The notes under the pieces were generated by a model. It was not told the DNA's origin. It saw only the letters and a list, made by a program, of their open reading frames with translations, and made no database searches. From the NCBI GenBank assembly GCA_036365515.1, contig CM070874.1:90354342-90418341 (forward strand): a stretch of DNA of 64,000 nucleotides, given 5' to 3'. The DNA comes from Torymus aiolomorphi (lineage: Eukaryota > Arthropoda > Insecta > Hymenoptera > Torymidae). The translations under genes and the position numbers were made by a program. Below, piece by piece: positions 57,817-64,000 of this stretch (position 1 is its first letter; each line of letters starts with the position of its first letter).

Positions 57817-60800
57817 TCAGTGCTCACGTAACTGACTCACGGTCAATGCGGATCTTAACCCACCAATTTGCAATACACCTTCATTCCATGGGAAATTCGT
57901 ATAAACTTCTGCTCCCGGAAAAATATATTTTCCCGGTTTCATTTGGTAATATGCGTTTTCTGAAAAGGAGCAATTTTTTATTATAATTTTATTTATATTT
58001 AAATTAATAAAACGAATTGCAACATTAATTTAAATTACCTGGCAATCTCGAGGCGAGACTGTCTCTGTCAATAGGTTGCCATGAATGGCTGTCCAGTTTA
58101 TGATATTTTTTATTTTCATCGGTATTATCTTCATCATTCTTTCTCTTTTGACAGTCTGAACTACTGCAACTGTCACCTAATGCAGAGTCCATTACTGAGT
58201 CTATGGATGCATGTCTTGGTTTGAGATCCGCTTTATCAGATGATTTTGAAGTGTCCAAATTTCCTTCTACACCTGAATCGTCCCTTAAACAATCTATCCT
58301 AGGAACAACATGACATTCTTCAGAAATATAAATTTCCTCTGTAGCTCTTGATGAAGACTCGTACGACGTCGTAGGACTCTCGCCTGAACTTAATGTCATA
58401 CTCTTTCGTGACGATTTCGAACTACTTTGGATATCTGTACTTATTATGTTACCATCAAAAGTTATGCTATTTAACTGCCTTTCATGACTATCCTCTATAA
58501 ATGTGAAATTTTTAACAGTATGTTCCGTGTATTCTGAATGAAATGATAAAGTTCTGACATCCAAGCATTCGTTATCTGAAATCGTATTATCCTCTGTGAA
58601 TGCGTTAGATACTTCATTTCGTTTGTCTTTACTTTTTCCTTCATTGCTGGGCACTATAATAAAATATTCTTTTAAAATTCATTTATTCGGACAATAATTG
58701 CGTTATTATATAATTATAAATCTTTATTTCTTACCTTTACGATTTTGTGAACCATCAGTATTTTCTGACATACTATCGATATCACTGTCAGAATTATTAT
58801 TTTTAGATGTATCTTCATCGGTGAAATCTTTTTTCTTTTCATAATAATCAACAATGTTGGAGTAAAATTTTGTGCATGAAATTGGCTCGTCCGCAAAAAG
58901 TTCTTTTAAATCCGAATCACTTTTGATTTTCTTCCATGGTCTATCGACAGTGCTGCTTTCATCTTGACCATCTTGATCAAAGTCTGGTAATTCTCTTTTT
59001 GATGATGAAGACTCTAAAAAATTATCTTGCTCAATTTGTGAACTGTCTTGTGAAAAATCTTGATTTGTTAATGTATCTTGACTTTGATCCCAAGATTCAC
59101 TCAAAGGAAATTGAGGGGGAAGTAATTTTGGAGCCTCTTGTAATACAGTATCACGCCAACATACTTTTTTGAAAATTCCTTCAAGCCTGGATTAGACAAT
59201 AATTGAGTTATTAATTGTTTATTAAAAAAATCAAAGCTGATACGTGTAAAATGAATCTTACATATGACAAAGCTGATTAATAATCACATCACCATCTCCT
59301 AGAAGTTCAACATCAAATTCCAAATGTGGAAGAGACTCTCGATTTATTAATATTTGTGGAACAGTATGTGGGATTGATGAAGGAATCAATGCAACAGGTC
59401 GAACTTTCAATGAAGAACCAATAACAATTAAGAGATCACAAATATCCTTGTCGCTTGCCATTGCATCGTGAAAAGCATCTGGCAAACCTTCTCCAAAAAA
59501 TACTATATCTGGTTTCATTACTCCTTGAGACACTATATCTGAAATTTAAGTTTGTTATATTTAATTCTAATAACACTAAACACCATTTCTTTTCTTTACT
59601 TTGAATTCATGCAATTTAATCCTTTCTTAAAACAACGTTGGCTGGATGTTGTGAAGCACTTAAAGAGTGATTTTGATTGGTTTGTAAGGAATAGGCGCAA
59701 AATTCTCTACTTCCCGTACATTTGAATTTTTGAAATTGAATTTTTATTCTTAATTATTTAAAACTAAATAATTAAATCAAATTAGAATAAAAAGATTATT
59801 TTGTCATGCTTTGAAAAATGATCTGATTATCCTATCACTTAAACCAATTAAAATGAAATCATGATGAAAAATTATATATTCATAACCTAAAAAACAAAAT
59901 AGTACACGCGCAGCGCGTTTGGATTTTGCTAGTACCTTTATAATTTTCAGTAGAATCTCCTATTGATGGTAATGACTGTTCTTGACACTTAGGACACATT
60001 GGAATAGTTTGAGCAAAAATATCTGCTTTGACATCGTCTGACTTGACTTGATATTTACATTTTGTGCATGATGCAGTTGCAAAAGAACCTAAGAAAAATA
60101 AATTTATTAATTAACTAATTTTATTATTTATTATTATTTTTTATTAATTTTTTAAAATAATTTATAAATACTGTTAATTTTCTATGAATGGGAATAAAGG
60201 TTATGTATAAAAAAAATATAACTTTGGTTAAAACTCACCATGACACTCAATAAGGTTATTTATGCCTGCAACTCTTTCTAGTGTGTCAATATTTTGCGAA
60301 TAATTTCTTAAAAGCTTGTTCTGCTCTTCCAACATTTTTATGAACCGATGGCAGGGGCTGGGTTGGAATTGTCCTGGATAAATTTCACGAGCAAATTTAA
60401 AAAATGGCCTTGGGTCTTGAGAGAAATAATTTATATCAAACATTGCCTGCAATAAATAAAACAGCTACACTATACCATTGAGGACTTGCAACAATAAATT
60501 AGTTATACAAATAATTCAACATACCTGTGGATCAGGTAAATCCGGAAAATCATGTGCTAATCTAGAGTAAATACCATCTCTGCTCCTAAAGTCAGGAATA
60601 CCACAACTAACACTTACACCAGCTCCAGTTAAAACAATAACATTTTTACTCTTTTTTATAAGTTCCACTACATCAAGTATTGTGTTTATTTCTGAAAGCT
60701 TCTGCCTCTTGGGTGGCTCAGACATCATGTTTATAACAATCTAAAATGTAAGTTATTTTGTTACTGTTGGAAAAAATAAAAAAAAATCTTTTTTATCTAA

Positions 60801-62168
60801 AATAAGTACACACCCTCCATAAGGTTATGTCATCTAAATGTTCAGGAATTTGAGTGGGATCAGAAGAAATAAGTTTGAGAACATCTCTTGGATCGGTTCC
60901 CATTTCCATTTGCTTTTGAACCCAGGAAGAAGCATTTCTCCATTCCATAGTACCATCGCCATCATCGGACAATATGGACATTCCAGTAATGTCAGATAAA
61001 TTTGAGACTGTGGACGAAACCTCATCTTTCTCATCAGCGGTATCAACTCTAAAATATGAAAAATAACCTAGCTCAATAAAACAATTCTTGGATTCAATCG
61101 ATAATTTAAATTATCTTGACTTGATCAAATAAAACATACGGAAAACCAGTATCATCGCTCATTGAATCTGTACGAGTCAGGGTGTTGGATGAATTAATGA
61201 AGTCGGATGAGGTTGAGGCTGACTTAATGCCGTCGCCCAATTCGGCAAATTCATTGTTGTCGCTCAAAGAACCTGAAAAGAAATTTTTTTTCTATTTGAG
61301 AAGTCAATTCACCGTAGGTGCGCCTTTTTATTTATATTTACATCCAAAAGAATTTCAAGTACCTTTATACCCAAGTACAGACACATGAAATTAACATGGC
61401 GGTCATTTACGTCCCGCGTGTACAAGCGCACGGCTCTCTCGTGGGGAAAAATTAAATGCTCGCCACTCAAATTTGACACACTTATATAACGTGTGTGTGT
61501 GTATACATCGCGACAGCTGAGTTGCTGACGACGCGCGCAACATTTTCTTGTTTTCGATTTGCGCTCTCTCTCTCCTCCCTCGTGTACCTACCTATGCCAT
61601 CTGTGCCGCGTCGCGGTAAAGCGAGATCATCAGCAGTATCATCATCGTCCGCTGTCAATGGGCTCTCCCGTTATTCCCGCCAGAGAACATCGCCCCCTCT
61701 CGGCATCCGTCATCCACACCCAAGCTACCATTGCGCGCGAATATTTCTCAAATCCAAAATCCGAATTTCCACTGAAAACAATCCAATCGACCTCGTTCAC
61801 CCCTAAAATCCCGCAAAAACAAGACTCGCGCGAAGACGTCCTCCCGGGTCTACCTGAGTCACTCGAGCTCGCTTCGAGGTGTCATGGCGTCGAGCCAGCG
61901 CCGCCGCTCGTGGCTCGCGCTCCAAACGGCCTGGACGCGCTCGCGCGCCCCTCGGGTCGGCCATATTGCCACGGCTCCCGAAGCGGACGCATATTGACCC
62001 CGGATAAATACCTTCGAGCTCGTCGGCTGGCCGCCCGGACCGGCTGCTCGGTGCTACCCGGGCGAGTTTGTCCTGAGCTCGGGATCCCACTGCAGCCTCG
62101 TCGTCGGCGAGCCTCCGTCGCTTCATCGGCGACGAATATTCTGGTAGCTCTTCCGCGACCGACGCCAT
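57817..62168 (-). CDS. Sirt1: Sirt1, NAD+-dependent protein deacetylase
   Basis: Nuclear class I sirtuin that removes acetyl groups from histones and regulators using NAD+. Coding exons, 5' to 3': 62168-62012, 61272-61140, 61048-60814, 60740-60525, 60446-60239, 60088-59936, 59538-59262, 59186-58735, 58653-58039, 57959-57817; all phases agree, 862 residues. The N-terminus has a KRRR nuclear signal; residues ~145-180 match the helical bundle before the core (LTLWRIVIN). The catalytic core, ~190-470, has GAGVSVSCGIPDFRSRDG, QNIDTLERVAGI, catalytic His in IECHG, two zinc Cys pairs (CTKC, CPKC), GSSLKVRPVALIPSSIP and ILINRE. A long Ser/Asp/Glu-rich tail follows. The last exon encodes YYQMKPGKYIFPGAEVY, matching the C-terminal segment that completes the SIRT1 core in mammals. 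The start at 62,168 has A at -3. An in-frame ATG at 62,594 would add 142 unconserved residues. Confidence 0.96.
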
Positions 62169-62800
62169 CTTTCTCTCGCAGCAGGCAGGCAGGCAGGCAG
62201 CAGCGATTGCAAGGCTGCAGCAGCGGCAGCGACGCTCTCTCCTCTCGACTCGCGCGACGCGGCTCGAGACCTGCACTCGGTTCTCGCTCTCTCTCGCCTC
62301 TAGTCTAGAGTTGCGAGAGGCGAAGCAGCCGCCCGCAGCCCCGCGTACTTCCCCGGCGCGCGAGCGCAGCTCCGGACAGAGGTCGCTCTCTACCCTGTAT
62401 ATGCGCATGTGATACCCATGCGCGGACGGCCCCCGTGCAATCAGCAGTGTGCACCTACGTGTATGTATACATATATCGAGGCATCCTTGTCGCTCTCGCG
62501 CTACGTGGGCCGCGAGAAGCGTCAGGAGTGTCAAGAAGCGCGTCACGAATACGCGATCTCCGCTCGCTAGCGCGGTTTCGGAGGCCGATTCCATGACGGT
62601 TTTGTGATCATAACGAGAGAGATAGGTACAGCTTTTTACTCAAGCCAGAGATGAATATAGGCTCAAGCCCTCCCACTCACACCGCGACGGGGGGCAACCA
62701 ATCGCGTAGTCGCGGCTGCAGTGCACCGCGAACTCGAACGATTTAAATCCCAATGGGCGCGCGCGAGAGCCAAAGCGCATGGTGTGTATCTCGACGCGCT
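62169..62800 (-). promoter_or_regulatory. Sirt1 5'UTR and putative promoter
   Basis: GC- and CpG-rich DNA upstream of the chosen Sirt1 ATG, open in frame to an upstream ATG at 62,594. CAGG and CTCT repeats are present. No clear TATA box is seen. Assigned by position. Confidence 0.4.
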
Positions 62801-64000
62801 GCGCTTTCTTTATCGTGTACCTATATAAGTGTATACGTATAATATCGTATCTCTGTCTCTCTGTCCTTTTCTCGCGCTTGTATATTATTTCGCTTGGTAG
62901 CGTTGTTATATATAGACGCGCGCGGTTTCATCTTTCTTTTTTCCCCCTTTCGGGGGGGGGGGGGTGGTCTACAAAGATAAAACTGCGATATATCCACTGT
63001 GTATCAGAAGATCGTATAATGGCGATAAACGAACTGATCACTCTGGAGCGCCCCCCCTCCGGTGATGTTGTGGGCGCACACACACGTGCGATACTGCACG
63101 ACGGCTCATGCTCCAGGAGAAAACATCATCATCGAGACGCGGCTGCCGATTACGCCAATCGACGGAGAACCGCCACCACGCTCGCAGTGGTCCGATAAGC
63201 GCCTCGATGACATTATTGTATAAAGAGAGCTCGCGGAATATTTTAGTTTAGCCCGGCGGGTTTGGGGATTTTTCCAGCCGATTTCGGAACGGTTTTTACA
63301 ATTAGTGGTTTGGACGTGCGGCTGCAGTGCGGCGAGGTTTACAATTAGCGACGTTTATGGAGCGTCCTTATATAATATGTATTAATAATGTAGTAATAAG
63401 TATATTGAGGCTGAATTTATTAGGGTGAGTATGATATAATTTGTTTAACGTTCAAGGTCTTAATCAATGTCAAAAATGTTATGACACGGAATCTAATAGA
63501 CCGATCGCTGAAGGTTTCAATGATAAAATATAGTGTTGATAAGTCGTTGAAATTGATCGATATCGCAAATAAAAGTAAATAATACGTACGTTATTGTGTA
63601 TTACACGGTGTCCGTAGGATTTTTAGTTCGATCGATGAATATTATTTTTTGAGTCTATCTAAGCTGTAATTTTGTATATATAATAAAGCTCACATCGAGG
63701 CCGAAAATGCCATATTTCCGTTTCGGAGCCGGGCGGGAATGAGGCACTTTCGGCCCGGTGTGAGGAAAAAATAATATATTTTATTCCCATCTCCACTGTA
63801 ATTTGCACTTTATAGCCTGAAGAGCGGGGCAAAAGTGGCGTCTGATCCCCTCTTTATTACTTTAATCCCGCATACGCGGGAATCATAGTATATTATGCAC
63901 CTAGTATAACTGTATAGGGAGTACACTGAGAAAAGAATATAGTTAATAGTAACGTATACGTACGATAGGATCAATCTTACCAAAGTCAGTTGTGTGAAAG
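62801..64000. other. Intergenic, no gene seen
   Basis: Moderately CpG-rich, then AT-rich. A run of 14 G lies near 62,951-62,964. An open frame at 62,779-63,198 has no recognisable domain. At the right edge, minus-strand CTTTCACACAACTGACTTTG followed by GTAAGA (63,975-64,000) could be the end of an exon lying mostly outside the window, but this is too short to support. Confidence 0.5.

Noticed and set aside
61559..62308. A 249-codon plus-strand open frame
   Set aside because: It is antisense to Sirt1 exon 1 and its GC-rich upstream region, with no domain; the minus strand has the spliced gene.
63975..64000. A GTAAGA donor with possible exon at the right edge, minus strand
   Set aside because: Only 20 bases of the possible exon are in the window; no peptide can be recognised.

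Overview
The window is animal nuclear DNA, most likely from an insect and plausibly a hymenopteran. The evidence is spliced genes with GT-AG introns, CpG-rich DNA around gene starts, abundant dinucleotide microsatellites, and protein sequences close to insect CaMKII, GFAT, Ku70 and Sirt1. The taxon is an inference. All four recognisable genes lie on the minus strand, in the order CaMKII - GFAT - Ku70 - Sirt1 from left to right, so transcription runs right to left.

Layout. (1) 1-13,186 is apparently the first intron of CaMKII: no exon is visible, and it holds microsatellites, a 318-bp (AT)n run and a ~2-kb foldback element. (2) 13,187-13,251 is the first coding exon of CaMKII, with CpG-rich promoter or 5'UTR DNA to its right. 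(3) 17,723-36,060 is a complete glutamine:fructose-6-phosphate amidotransferase (GFAT) gene. It has 13 constitutive coding exons, plus two candidate in-frame microexons (21 and 24 nt) at the position where vertebrate GFPT1 has its muscle-specific exon. Its introns carry two near-identical TIR elements, a candidate solo LTR and foldback elements. (4) 36.9-50.1 kb is a transposon graveyard: a decayed LINE, a 5S-rRNA-derived SINE with target duplication, an LTR, a hAT-like element with two satellite arrays inside, and a decayed Helitron split by nested elements. (5) 50,135-53,764 is Ku70 (XRCC6), 9 coding exons, with an apparent one-base frameshift in the C-terminal SAP domain. One intron is swollen by two transposons, one of them ~25 bp from the splice acceptor. 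(6) 57,817-62,168 is Sirt1, 10 coding exons, 862 residues.

Gene relationships. GFAT opens the hexosamine pathway and CaMKII is a Ca2+-dependent kinase; nothing in the sequence links them. Sirt1 and Ku70 lie in tandem about 4 kb apart; in mammals SIRT1 deacetylates Ku70 and both act in DNA repair, but the adjacency may be chance. Exon boundaries were read by eye from GT/AG sites, preserved reading phase and family similarity. UTR ends, promoters and most transposon limits are approximate.
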